A DNA stretch of 64,000 bases. Source: Rhodotorula mucilaginosa. Lineage: Eukaryota > Basidiomycota > Microbotryomycetes > Sporidiobolales > Sporidiobolaceae. Under the pieces are notes generated by a model. That model made no database searches, had not been told where the DNA came from, and worked only from the letters and a program-made list of their open reading frames with translations. The stretch covers positions 1-64,000 of the forward strand of contig CP137869.1 in the NCBI GenBank assembly GCA_034406715.1, written 5' to 3'. Of this stretch, positions 46,301-57,215 are shown one piece after another. The translations under genes and the position numbers were made by a program. Positions within the stretch are counted from its first letter, which is position 1; each line of letters opens with the position of its first letter.

Positions 46301-49300
46301 ATGAAGGCCAACAGCGCCCAGTACAGCTCGGCTTCGGCACCGTCTCGACCCGGCAGCCCGTTCGCGAGGTACTGCCGAAGCGGGTTCTCTTCAGGCCACG
46401 CCTGGCCGTCTTGTTCGCGCGGACCCGCCTGGGTCAAACCGAGGGCGATCCATTCACCGAGTTCCCGAGGCAGGAGCTCCTCGGTAGCTCCGGTCTCGAC
46501 CAGTTTCCAGAAGACTCGCGAAAGCGACCAAGCGTGGGTGGTGGCTGGCGCGGTCGCTGGGTTGTGCAAGAAGGAAACCCGAACGCGAGCGTCGGTGTCG
46601 GCAAGGAGCAGGGCGTGACGCGCGAGGTCGATCCCGTCGCGACTGTCCAGATCGGTAACGACGACGAGGGAGGCGACTGGCGGAAGAGGCTCGGCATCGT
46701 GCCCGGCCTCGTCTGCCGAGTGCGAGGCTGCAGGGTGGGTCGCATCGTCAGTCTGGGGGGTCAATCCCCGGCAACTGGAAAGAGACGGCGGGACGTACGA
46801 GCTGAGATAAAGCTGTGCTCGAGCCAGCTCGGCGTGGCTCCCTTGAGTGCTTCGACGAGATTGACAATCTTGAGCGGGTTCGACTCGTCCGAGGAAAAGA
46901 TGAACGGGTTCCGGCGCGTGTGCGTCTGAGGGAGGTCGGCGAAGTACGTCGAGGCGTCGGTGTCGTCCGTCAAGGAACGCATGTACACTTCCTGGGAGAG
47001 GAACTGGGTGTGCAAGCCGAGCGTCCGCTGCAAGTTCTGGGTAAAGTCCTGTGGAAGATCACCTTGTAAGCGACGAGAGGGGCTTGGGTGGCCGTGCAAA
47101 CTGCCAGACGCACCTCATCGAGCGGGAAGTGCGCTCCATTCAGGAAGACAGAGCCCTTTGCTTCTTGAGGGAGCGCAAGTCGTTCGAGATAGCTTCTCGT
47201 CTTGGGCAGCCGCGAGTGCGACCCACGCCCTTTCGCTCCGATCCCGTACTGCCGAACCTGCTCGAGAGGCACGAGCGGTTTCCCGTCGAGGTCGGTCGAA
47301 CTCGTTCGCAATTGCGAGTAGGCCCGCTTGACGAGATCTTCCGAGATTTGTGCGCCGCCGGGCGAAGCTTGTGCGATCCGGTCGAGGAAGGCCATGGTCG
47401 CCGTTCGACCGGCCGCATCGGTAAGATACCACGTCATTTGAGCCATCAAGGTCGGAACGGACGACGAGTCGCCCGAGGGCCCGACGTGTGGCACGACACC
47501 GAAGCGGATGGGAAGCCCGCGAGAGACGTATTGCTTGATGTTGCGGGTGATGTGCTGGAGCGAGTCGGGACGGGAGAGGTCAAGGATAAAGACGAGGTTG
47601 TTCAGGTTTCGCGCAACCTGGGTCATCGAGCCGGGATAACTGGGTCGCAGGAGCTGTCGGGGAGGTAGCTTGTCAGGGCGCGCACTTTGAAAGATCTGGC
47701 GGTTCGAATGCTCACCTCGCGAACCGACTTGGTCCAGGACTTGTACCGTCGATCCTTCTCGAGGTCGTTCCACCACAAGATGACTCCCTCTCCTTCTTGT
47801 TGATCCGTGGCATCGTACAGCTCTCCGAGCAACTCTGGATCGATCCTATCCTGGGAGGGAGTCGGTTCCTTCGGACCTCCCGCGATCAAGATGTGCCTCG
47901 CGTCGGCGCCCGTCATTCGCGCATCCAGACTGAGCAAGTCATTAAGGATTTTGCGCTCCTTCCGCATGATGCGCAGTAGCGCGAACGGCTCGACCTCGTC
48001 ATCAGTCAGGTGCTTGCCGTTGAGGAAGAACGCCGGACGACGCGCGAGGGGCAAAGTCATCTGGTTCGTCGAGACTTCGCTGATCAGATGGGGCGAAGGA
48101 TCCGGCACGAGCACCGGGAGGTGGGACGCGAGGCGAGGAAACGCCGACGTCAAGTCGACAAAGGCCGAGAACGGATCTTGCGCCGAGTGGATGAATTGGG
48201 CGGTCCGGACGCTCAACTCTGCCGAGGGTGGTCAGGGTTAGGCAGCCTGTTTCGAGCGTGGAAAATTCTGGGAGTCGTCTCAAACATACCCGCTATGTCC
48301 GCCTTCTTGACCGGCTCCATCTTGGGAGGTGCGTCGCCTTCAATCTCGAGGATCGGTTCGCTCGGTTCCGCCTTTCCGACTCCCGCCTCCGCCGCCGCCG
48401 TACTTCCCGTAACCCTGTCGTCGATCGCGAGATAGTCACTCTTCTTGATATCGAGCATGGCTCCATACCCGCCGAGGACGAGCTTCTCGCGAGTCATTTG
48501 CGCCCGCGACGACGGTTTCCACCGCACGGCGAATTGGATCCGGGGCGGTCGAGGCGGTCCATTTCGGGTCTGTCCAGTCTTGGGATCGACGTGGGGCGCA
48601 ATTTTGGTAATCGAGAGGTGGTACAGGAAGTTGAAGAGCTCGGGGAAAGCTGGAGACACGGGCGAGCCGTACAGGACGACGCGGTCGAGATGGTCGTTCG
48701 CGCCCGCGGGCGAGACGTGATCCACCGCGTAGTACACCGTCCGAGTCGGTAGCGGGAGACTGTTTGTCAGAGGCTTCAGTTAGGGGAAGGACGAAGTGGA
48801 GATGCAGGGAGCGGGACTGACTCGGATGGAAGCAGGATCGGCAGTGCTTCGTCGCGCTGCTCCTCGCCGACGAAAGACCAAAACTCGTCCACCGAGCACG
48901 CCGCTTTGCCGCCGACATCTATCCAACTCTCGCAACTCCTCCTGGGCTGTGCCGACGTCGTCGAGTGCGCCGCCTCGTCATCAGCCTCGACGGTGGACGA
49001 CGCACCAGCCTCCATCTCAGCGACCCGGTCTTCCCACATTCTCCTGATCCCTTCGATCCGGACGCTCGCTTCCCTGTTGGCGACCGCAATCCTCAAACTC
49101 TCGAGCAAGCCTCGTTCATTCGCCAAGTTCGGGATTTGCGCAAGCGACGCTTCGAGCAACGCGATCGTCTCGTTGGCCCACAACCGGTCCGGCGCATCCG
49201 GGCTCTGGCTCGCAAAGATGGGATTGATCCCTCTGTCAGCATAGCTCTGTGCGGTAGCGAGCGCGGCGGGGCGTAGAGGAGGTTCGGAAGTCGGCCAGAA

Positions 49301-49576
49301 GAGGTGCGAGTGGGGGTGGGACACGAGAAAGTCGAGTGAAGGAAAGAACTCGTTCGGCGCCTCGAGCGCAAGCGTCTCTCTGCGCGCGTAAAATGAACTT
49401 CAGCCTGGGCACTTGCGTAAGCTACAAGGATCATGTACTCACAGGTACTGCGTGACGAGATCCGGAGCCGGCCACGACGCTTCGATAGAAGTGACGACAG
49501 GCGGAGAAGTGTACGCGTGCACGACCAGCCCCGCAGAGGCCAGCGAGAGCGTCGCCACCACTCTACGTATCCGCAT
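43332..49576 (-). CDS. UGGT: UDP-glucose:glycoprotein glucosyltransferase (ER folding sensor)
   Basis: Adds glucose back to N-glycans of misfolded glycoproteins so that calnexin rebinds them. The N-terminus [20 protein letters not shown] is a signal peptide, followed by [20 protein letters not shown], as in the family. Thioredoxin-like domains occupy about 46.1-49.4 kb ([60 protein letters not shown]). The beta-sandwich follows, then the GT24 catalytic domain: [92 protein letters not shown] (DxD), [32 protein letters not shown] and [11 protein letters not shown]. The C-terminus HVKDEL is an ER-retrieval signal. Well over 15 exons. A complete protein of roughly 1,600 residues. Confidence 0.95.
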
Positions 49577-49812
49577 CTTGCCGCTTCCAGCTGGCTATAG
49601 CGCGGGCGGACGAGCTGCCGTGAACTTCTGCCTTCCAGAGAGCTGCGATGGAGCTTCCGCGTGAAAGTGCGCCCCGCGGACTTGAGGAAAAGCGAGCGAA
49701 GCTGACTTGTGATGCTATGCTCGGACAAACAGAGCTCGGGAACCAGTGCTTCCCATTGCAGGTAAGCACCGGGACCGAGAACGCCGACTTTCGGATAGGA
49801 TTCCACAGGGTT

Positions 49813-50522
49813 TCACAACTTGACAGTTACCTCCTCGTCGTCGCCGTACTGCTTGAGCCATTCCTTGATCCCGCCCGTGAGGACCACGGCCTTGCTCCGA
49901 CTTGGAGAAGTCGGCCCTCCTTCCGCCGCCGCTGTCCGGTCGAGCGCGTCTTGGTACCATCCGGCGCAGCGCGGTCCTCGTCCGGACGAAGACTGGCAGT
50001 GGAACACGACGGATCGGTACCTGGAGCGTGGAGGCACACCAACATCAGGGTCAGAAACGGACAATACTACGTCGAAAGGAAGGACGCACTGGGACAGGAT
50101 CGGCAGCAGCGAGGGCAGAGTTGGGTAGAACGAATGAGCCGGGAGGTTGATGGCACCTTTGATGAAGCCCTCCTGTTCGCCGGGGTGAGGGGTTACGAGT
50201 GCTTGATTCAGTTCTGGCTGTCTCCAGAAGGAAGGCAACCTGAACTATAACGGCGGCGGAAGAGCTGAAATCCCCCAGCGTTCGAACTCACCTCGAAATC
50301 AGTCCTGCGGACATCCACAACCAGGTAATCCTTCTCCTCCTCGAGGCTCTTGCGCCGAGTCATCCACTCCCGGAGCTCCTGCGCCGTCACGGTCGACAAT
50401 GACCCATCGTCCAGCGAGCGAGTCGGAGTCGGGAACGCGGCGTGCCACGGTTTCTCGTTCTCAGTTTTGGGTCCGGCCGGCGTAGGCGCCGCGACGGTGA
50501 GGTCCGGTTGGGAGGAAGCCAT
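49813..50522 (-). CDS. Rhodanese-fold CX5R protein (Cdc25/arsenate-reductase type)
   Basis: The sequence runs from MASSQPDLTVAAPTPAGPKT through LSTVTAQELREWMTRRK, DYLVVDVRRTDFE (rhodanese start), GAINLPAHSFYPTLPSLLPI and RSVVFHCQSSSGRGPRCAGW to AVVLTGGIKEWLKQYGDDEE, with stop at 49813. HCQSSSGR is an HCX5R phosphatase-type loop, as in single-domain Cdc25/Acr2/Ych1 proteins. Function could be protein phosphatase, arsenate reductase or sulfurtransferase. The frame is open upstream to ATG at 50579 (MLRTLARASLTAFPQITTR), a good mitochondrial presequence, and to ATG at 50669. However, TTTTCCGCAG just before the downstream ATG may instead be a leader-intron acceptor, so the start is unsettled. Confidence 0.85.
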
Positions 50523-50788
50523 GCGAGTTGTGATCTGCGGAAAAGCTGTCAATGAGGCACGTGCCAATGTACGGAGCATGGGAGAGCGCTTTCGCCACGC
50601 ATGACGCTGAAGCAACAGCACTGCGACTCGGCGCGAGCAATTGCAAATTGCGATAAAGGGGGCCCGCATGCGATCGAGCTTATCGGAGACGCTCCTTTAG
50701 CACACGCTGGCCGCTGCATTGCGAGCGTCTCACTTCAGGACTGGGACCGATTGCAGACGAGAGCGGAAAGAAGCGCGGACCTGTCTAC

Positions 50789-51824
50789 CTAGCAACCCCC
50801 CATGGCCGAGTAGCCGACCTGCTCCCTGATCAACGCCTTTTGACTCGGCGAGATCCAGTCCCTCGCACCTGCAAACATGGCTTCCCAGACCTTCTGCGCG
50901 TCGGCCCGGTTCCGGTTGTTGTCCGACGACGACGACGCCGCGGACGACGACGAGGGTCCGTCGGACGGACCAAACTTTTCCTCGCAGACGCGGCGAATGT
51001 CGAGCCAAAAGTCGGTCGCGGCGACTCCGGCGAGGAGGGAACTCGATTCTCCCGAAGGGTGTTCGGACTGGGTAGGCGACGACGAGAGCGGGAGGTCAAA
51101 GTTGGTGAGCGAGACGGAGGACCGGCGCGCGTGACCGGTGACGGGGTCCGGTTCCGAGAGGGTCAACTCGGGAATGTTGGTCGGGCTCTTGGGGCTCGGG
51201 GGAGCGCGAGGGGCGGCGGCGGCGACGTCTTCCGGGTCGGTGGCGGCGGCGGCGGCAGCGGGCGAGCGAAGCGAAGGAGCCGAAGGGGGGACCTTTGTGA
51301 TCATGAGGTTGATGACCGTGTCCTTGGGAGTGACAGCAAACTCTTTCAAGAGCTTGTTGTCACCCATGGCCTTGCCCTTGAGGATCCACCTCTGCGTTTC
51401 GGCCGCGGGAGCCTGACCGGGGTACTGCTCGGCGAGGCGAGCCTTCAAGTCGCCGATGGTGGCGGTCGGCGAGGCGGCGAGGGCGAGGGCGAGGGGCGGC
51501 TTGAGGGACTTGATGGTGAGGTTGTAGACGGTCTCGGTCGAGGGTCCGGCCGTGTCGTCGTCTGCGGCGGTCGAGGGAGGAGCGCAGACCGGCACCTGCA
51601 CACGTCACGCACGCGCACCCAGTCGTTCAGTCTCGCTGCAAGAGTGAAGCTGACCAGTCCGAGTCGGTGCTCACATTGACGAGGGTGGCGCGCTTGGGGC
51701 GCTGTTCGACGGGCGGGACGAACGAGTTGGCGAGGCGGAGTTTCTGGGACGCGAGCAGGTCGGCGGTCGCCTTGAACGCGGCGAGTTCCGCCTGGATGCT
51801 CGAGTCGCTCAGCAGGGATTCCAT
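50789..51824 (-). CDS. GET5: Get5/Mdy2-like ubiquitin-like domain protein
   Basis: The N-terminal segment MESLLSDSSIQAELAAFKAT to FVPPVEQRPKRATLV lies in one exon and resembles in position the Get4-binding domain of Get5. The next exon carries a ubiquitin-like fold: VYNLTIKSLKPPLALALAAS, TIGDLKARLAEQYPG, RWILKGKAMGDNKLLKEFAV and TPKDTVINLMI. Order and spacing match the yeast Get5 UBL (LTLKK...LLKGKVLHDN...VTPANSTITVMI). A Pro/Ala/Ser linker leads to a helical C-terminus (FWLDIRRVCEEKFG; VWEAMFAGARDWISPSQKAL). Get5 delivers tail-anchored proteins toward Get3. The extended C-terminus differs from yeast, so another UBL family is possible. Stop at 50789. Confidence 0.65.
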
Positions 51825-51976
51825 TCTTTTGTGCGGAGTGAGTGTAGTAAAGTCGAAGGGGAAGGGGTGAAGTGACGTGCGTTCGTCATCCTGTCGATCA
51901 CGCTCATCTTCGCGCTCCTGCTTTTCTCTCTCTCTCGCTCTCCCTACAGCCCGCGCACGCACGCAAGCAGTCCAAG
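51825..51976. promoter_or_regulatory. Divergent promoter, GET5-like gene and oxidoreductase
   Basis: 152 bases between start codons, with a CT-rich block (TTTTCTCTCTCTCTCGCTCT, 51921-51940) immediately before the oxidoreductase start, typical of fungal transcription-start regions. Confidence 0.5.
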
Positions 51977-53377
51977 ATGCGCGCCTGGGTCATCCGCAAA
52001 AAGGCCGACGTCAAGGACGCCCTCCGCCTCGAGTCCGACTACCCTCAACCTTCCGCAAAGCCCGGTCGAGTCCTTGTCAAGGTGCACGCCGTCGCCTTGA
52101 ACCCCGTCAACTGGAAAATGATCGAAACCTGGCCCGTCAACCTCCTCCAAAAGGTCCCCGGAGTACCCGAGTCGGACGTGGCCGGGACCGTCGTCGACGG
52201 CGACCTCGAAGGGACCGGCCTCGCCATCGGCGACGCCGTATTTGGACTCGTCCCCGCCGAGTACACCGGCAAGACGGGTCAGGGCTGCCTCGCCGAGTAC
52301 GTCACCGTCGCCAAGGACCTCTTGATCAAGAAACCCGACAACCTCTCGTTCCAACAAGCCGCGACCCTGCCCCTCGCGACCTTTACCGCCCTGAACTCGC
52401 TCGTCGCCACCGGCGGACTCAAGCACGGCGCGAACCAGCGCGTCTTTATCGCAAGTCGTCCCTGCTAGCTGAGGCATGTGTCCGACGCTCCTACAATGCG
52501 AGCGCTGACCATGCTCGTACCGTGGGACCTGCTTGCAGAACGGCGGTTCCGGCGGCGTCGGCGTTTACGCTGTGCAGGTGCGTCACCAAGACTCCGACCT
52601 ACTCCCAGGGAGCTGACCCCCGTAGTCCACATCACTACAGATCGCGCGCGCCTACGGAGCCCACGTCGTCACGACCTGCTCGTCCGCCTCGCGCGACCTC
52701 GTCCAGTCGCTCGGCGCCGACGAGATCCTCGACTACAAGGAGCGTCCGCTCGTCGAGCAGCTCAAGGAAAAGTACAGCTCGGACCCATTCGACATCATCT
52801 TTGACGCGGCGACGGGAGACGCGGACTTGTACCACCAGAGTCCGCACTACCTCAAAGTGAGCAATCAATTCGGCCGGGGCACTTTTTCCGGTTCTTTCTA
52901 TCTAGCCCAGTGACCACATTCTGACTCGAGCACAAATACTGGAACTCGCAGAAAAAGGGCATCTTTGTCGACGTCGTCGGACCTCAACACCACCTGATCG
53001 GTCACGGCTACCTCGGCCTCGTCCGCGCGCTCGGCGACGTCCTGAACCGCACCGTCCGCCCGACCTTGCTCGGCGGTACCCCGCGCAAGTACAAATTCGT
53101 GCTGATGAAGCCGACCCGGTCCGAGTTGCAAGAGATGGCCGACCTCGCGCGCGAGGGGAAACTCGAACCGGTCGTGGACAAGGTGTTCCAGTTTGAGGAT
53201 GCGCTCGAAGCGTACGCGCGTCAGAAATCGGGCAGGTGGGCTTCAAATTCTGTTTTTTTGTTTTTCTTCTGGGACTCGCTCGCACGACTCGCGTGACGAA
53301 AGTTGCCGCTGACTTTTTGCTGATTGCCGCCGTGTTCGCGCAGGTCAAAGGGCAAGGTTGTCGTCTCGCTCGAGTAG
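51977..53377 (+). CDS. Zeta-crystallin-type medium-chain dehydrogenase/reductase
   Basis: Zinc-free MDR family, quinone oxidoreductase or RTN4IP1-like. MRAWVIRKKADVKDALRLES, VLVKVHAVALNPVNWKMIET and VPGVPESDVAGTVVDGD form the N-terminal domain. GLVPAEYTGKTGQGCLAEYV and AATLPLATFTALNSLV follow. After an intron comes the nucleotide-binding NGGSGGVGVYAVQIARAYGA, then DEILDYKERPLVEQLKEKY and FDIIFDAATGDADLYHQS. The last exons end YARQKSGRSKGKVVVSLE with TAG at 53375. The GGSGGVG loop with no zinc-ligand cysteines supports an NADPH-dependent quinone/enoyl reductase type. About five exons. Substrate unknown. Confidence 0.9.
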
Positions 53378-53621
53378 GAGGCTACAGTACTCCTCTCCAC
53401 GCGTGCTTGCTCGCTTTCCCAACTCTAATCTGTACACACGGAATCTTGAATCGGACCGACTCGAAACACAACTTGTAGCGCCTCCTCTCAGACACTCGCC
53501 AGCTTCTCCGCAGCGGTACACATGTTCGCGAGTAGTAGTTCTAGTAAAGTAGTAATACAGTCACCTCCTCCTCGACAGGTAGACGAGAGATCCCCTTTTG
53601 ACGCCACGCCCCGCCCCCTAA

Positions 53622-54032
53622 TCAGGCCGCCGGTGCGCCAAAGGCCTGGTCGGTCGGCATCGGCATCTTGTCGTGCTTGGCGTTCCAGTGCTCTTTGGCG
53701 TTCTTGAGATCGGGGAGGGGCATCTTGCAGAAGGGGCAAGAGACCTGCGCGCGAAGGGTGTTTTCCTTAGGGTCAGCCTGTGGAGGAAACGGAGGGCAAG
53801 GAATCGGCAGGATGGCCTCGCTGACGGACCTTGAAAGCGGCAGCGCGGTCCTTCAAGTTGGACTTTCCGCCGGCCTTCTTGTCACCCGCCTTTTGCCTGC
53901 AAGTCGCATCGAGAAGTTGGTTGGTTGGATGAGAGATCAGCCTCCGAGCGCGAGAGCAGGCGAGACGAGACGAGCTAGAGAAGGAAGGAGGGAGACGCAC
54001 TGTGCCTGGATCTTTTGCAGTCCTCGTGCCAT
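53622..54032 (-). CDS. ZNF706-like small C2H2 zinc-finger protein
   Basis: Three exons, 54032-54001, 53896-53830 and 53744-53622, splice in phase to a 73-residue protein. The start MARGLQKIQAQQKAGDKK is the 4F5/SERF-like basic N-terminus. The single finger is CPFCKMPLPDLKNAKEHWNA followed by KH, and then the family tail KMPMPTDQ. Length and order match animal ZNF706 and plant/fungal relatives, about 75 residues. Human ZNF706 has been linked to repression of differentiation; its fungal role is not established. It is easily missed because its longest exon codes only 40 residues. Confidence 0.88.
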
Positions 54033-55159
54033 CTTCCCTGCCCTATACCCCTGTCCTGACGTCGATGAGTGGCTGGAAAGGGTGAGCCCAAGGACGATGA
54101 GAAAAACGGACGACACTTTTGGCGACCAACTCTACACTGCTTTGACGCACGACGAAGCTTTCGTACGTGGTCCGCTAGCTCGAAGTACGGCCTCGAACGC
54201 TAAGCATGCTGCCCGAGGATCCGCCGGACCTCTGTGGGCTCCTCGCGATGCTTTGCTTCGAATCGGGTTTCCGCCAACCCATCCAGACCAGCCCAGCTCC
54301 TCCATGGTGCTGCGCAAGTGCCACTACCAAGCTCTATGAGCTGAAAACCGAATGCGAATCCCGAACGAGCTAGTCCGAGGCGTCAGCGACCGGATCTTCG
54401 GAACCCACCACTCATTCGACGACACCTCGTGAATCTTCCTCCACCAGCGCGACGCTGCTTCACGCTCTTCGCGGCATTTCGGTAGTCCAGATTGCTCGTC
54501 TTCACTGCACTCCGGCCGAGTCGCTGCATTCTGATGAGCGAACATGACGACGACTTGTGGGCTCATTTGGCTTGACGCTACAACGAGACTCGGCAAAGGG
54601 AAACCCTCGGTCCGCTTACTTCTCTTGGCCTTGAACGCTCGCTTACGCACCTCGGTCATGCCCGACTCGCGACACCAGCACGCCGACAGACTCCAGCTGC
54701 AGCAGCGGGCGCAGACGAATTCGATTTCGACTTTGTGCTCGTTTGGAACCGTACACACATCCTGGAGGCGAGCGACCCAAGCAACCCAAGCGTACCTCTC
54801 TGCTGATGACTTAGCCCCCAGGGACTGAACGACGAGGCGGGGCGAGGCGAGTCGAGGCCGGTTTGTCTGCTGGAAGAGCCGATGGGGCACTAGGAACCTG
54901 GTGCCGTTTTCTTCCCGCATGCAATCAATAGGCATCGGTCAACAAGGGAGCCTGTTGCTCTGATGATCTCGCGAGCCGCCGCAAGTAAGGTTGGGTGAGC
55001 TCCCCCAGAATTGCGACCGCGCAGGCCTTGCTGGCGAGCCCAAGTCGAGCTTGCGGATTCACCTCGGGACGAGCCCCACACGCTCCGACCTCGTCTGTCC
55101 GTCCTTCCGTCCATCCCGTTCGCACTCGCCTTTTGCCCGAAGCCTACTAGAGCACAAGT
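54033..55159. other. Upstream region between divergent ZNF706-like and decarboxylase-like genes
   Basis: About 1.1 kb holding both promoters. The only notable frame is the cysteine-containing one at 54324-54935, listed separately. No other supported feature. Confidence 0.45.
54324..54935 (-). CDS. Doubtful ORF with a Cys cluster
   Basis: An ATG-initiated 203-codon minus frame. The middle reads VPNEHKVEIEFVCARCCSWS followed by LSACWCRESGMTE and then a good GTGCGTAAG donor. The CxxCC...CxC pattern suggests a zinc ribbon or treble-clef remnant, and the flanking IEF/V residues look protein-like. The rest of the frame does not. It may be one exon of a small zinc-binding protein, or chance. No start or neighbouring exons could be confirmed. 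Confidence 0.25.
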   Translation of the reverse strand: MPIDCMREENGTRFLVPHRLFQQTNRPRLASPRLVVQSLGAKSSAERYAWVAWVARLQDVCTVPNEHKVEIEFVCARCCSWSLSACWCRESGMTEVRKRAFKAKRSKRTEGFPLPSLVVASSQMSPQVVVMFAHQNAATRPECSEDEQSGLPKCREEREAASRWWRKIHEVSSNEWWVPKIRSLTPRTSSFGIRIRFSAHRAW

Positions 55160-56261
55160 ATGCCTTCTGACCTCCCTATCGCACCCGCGTGAGTCTCCGT
55201 AGTCATTCTCCGCCAAGCCTCGTCGACCGCTTCTCACGTCGAGACGTCTTCTCTCCTATGCCCCGCCAGGCCATGGTCCTTGACAGGCGAAGGCTGGATC
55301 ATCCCGCTCTATACGCCCTTCTCGACTACACCGATCCCTATCCCGCCAGCCGCATACGCCCCGCTCGAGCGAGGCACAGAGGCGGACCAGTCCGATCGGT
55401 TCCACGGCGGAGTCGGGTTCGTCATGCTGGTCAGTTACAAGTCGAGCGACGGTGAGCCCGCAGGGCATCTGGGACCAAACGACTCGAGATTTCGGAAGCG
55501 CTGATTCCAGCTCGGAGGACAGTCGGACCGTACGACGAGTTGATCTACGTTCCGGGACTCTTCAGCCGTCGATCGTCGTCCCAGCAGCAAGCACCGGTCG
55601 AGTACTTTCCGGCCATCACGCGAATCTACGTCTCGACCGATGAGAGCGTCTACAACGGCCGGAAGAACTGGGGCATCCCGAAGTGCGTACCGAGGCGCTG
55701 ATCTCTAGTTGCGCCGTCCGATCTCTTTTCTCAACGCTTTCCTGACCATCCTGCCGGTGCGGCCCACTCACACACAGACACCGCGCCAATTTTGACTTCA
55801 CATTGGACCCGAAGGACCCTTTAAGTACCATGGTCCGAGTCTCGCCGCCAGCTTCGTCCTCGCGAACAGCAACAACGCCCTTCTTCGCCTGCCGACTGCG
55901 CGACTCGGCTCTAACGCCGTTCTGTACTCCGGTCTCAACCACCTGGCTTGACCATCCCCTCGCGCAAAGATTAACGCAAGGCTATTCGCCTACCCTGCTT
56001 CAGCCACCTTTGCCGGGCCCGACCGCCGCCGGCGACAACGCGAGCCGCGCCGAAACCGCAAGCACAAAGACCTTCCTGGTCAAGCCGGTCTCGAAAGGCT
56101 GGTCCCGTCTTGCTTCCATCGCACCTCTGCCGCGCGAAATTGGGGGCTTGCCGATGTACGGGGACGGTGACAACTTTCCGCGAATCGAGCCGCGGTCCAA
56201 GCGACTCAACTTTCACATGACCGAGTTTGAGATGCAGTTCCCGATCCCGCTCGAAGTGTAG
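55160..56261 (+). CDS. Acetoacetate decarboxylase-like protein
   Basis: The first exon encodes only MPSDLPIAPA. The next gives PWSLTGEGWIIPLYTPF, then GGVGFVMLVSYKSSD. A further exon has VGPYDELIYVPGLFSRR, and ITRIYVSTDESVYNGRKNWG followed by IPK, the pattern of fungal acetoacetate-decarboxylase-fold proteins (GPYxELxxVPG; NGRxNWGIPK). The last exon starts HRANFDFTLDPKDPLSTMVR and ends FHMTEFEMQFPIPLEV, with TAG at 56259-56261. Catalysis is unproven: many fold members lack the Schiff-base lysine and act on other 2-oxo acids or serve in lipid/polyketide metabolism. Confidence 0.8.
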
Positions 56262-56461
56262 ACGGGCTCCTACGTACCTGGAAGGCTTTATGTATAAGTC
56301 CTGCCTCTCAGTCACTGTCACTCGCAACTTCCGCATCACACCAAGTTGATGTGCGCAAGGCGGCGGATCTCCTGCTCCTTTTCAGTAAACTGTAGAATGC
56401 GGCAACACCATATCACATCAGTTCTGATCCAAGACTCAGGATTGCAGCAGTGACCGAAGAC

Positions 56462-57215
56462 TCATCGTTGGACCAATTGGTTTAGCGCGTAGGAAACATA
56501 CCAGACAATCGAGTTGTGCCAGCCAGAGTGAGTCAAGCTGACAGAATCAGTCTTGCACTTGTTGCGCAGGATTTCGGACAAGACTTCTCTGCAGTTCAAG
56601 GTAGCTCCATCCAAGATCCTATCTTGGACGTTGAGCCACCTCCGTCCCCTGGCATCGCGTCGCGTCAGACTTTTCCAGATCCTGTGAAAGAAGTCTCGCT
56701 CTCCACGCTCCTCAAGTGCGGGAGTGTACTCGTGTGCCTTTGTGGCGATAGTCTCAAGGTAGACTAGCTCCGAGAGGGTGTGGTCAGCAGAGGTCTGTAC
56801 TTGCCGCCCTGTCTTCGGGAACTCCGATGTAATACAAGTCAAGATAGATCCCAACGTGGTTCGAGAAGGGGAGACCATCCTCACGGGGGCGCTGTGGCGT
56901 GACGTCGAGGCCCGAAAGTCGACAGTAGCGATGGAGCACACCAACGGCGACCAAGCGGGTCACCGAGAACCCACTTCCACTGTATTGCATTTGCAGGTCA
57001 TAAGAAAGGCAGTCCCACTGCAGCTGACTTGTCTGCTGCAGGACGGCGGCAAGCGTGAGGTGACTCGCCGGCCCGTTGACGGTGACGAAGCCCGGGGTGT
57101 CCGCAATACGGAGGTGAGGATCTATGCGCGGATCGACGGGCAACGACGGGCGAGAGTGCGTAGAGTGCGAAGCAGCTTGAGAAGGTCGACGAGTGGGCAG
57201 AGTGGTGTGCGGCAT
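56462..57215 (-). CDS. Hypothetical protein, structure uncertain
   Basis: ATG at 57215 begins MPHTTLPTRRPSQAASHSTH. The downstream part in another frame reads LVYLETIATKAHEYTPALEE through DFFHRIWKSLTRRDARGRRW and LNVQDRILDGATLNCREVLS to the stop at 56462. The latter stretch has a balanced, protein-like composition and is probably coding. A possible intron (donor after DLYYIG, acceptor CTCTCGGAG) links the two frames, but its donor GTTCCC is poor, and other introns are possible between 56780 and 57050. No family recognised. Confidence 0.35.

Noticed and set aside
43094-56261. Possible secondary-metabolite cluster suggested by reductases and a decarboxylase-like protein
   Set aside because: No polyketide synthase, peptide synthetase, terpene synthase, cytochrome P450 or cluster regulator is present; the oxidoreductases are separated by housekeeping genes.
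56470-56500. TTGGTTTAGCGCG resembling a tRNA A box
   Set aside because: No B box follows within the next 80 bases, and the surrounding arms do not pair.
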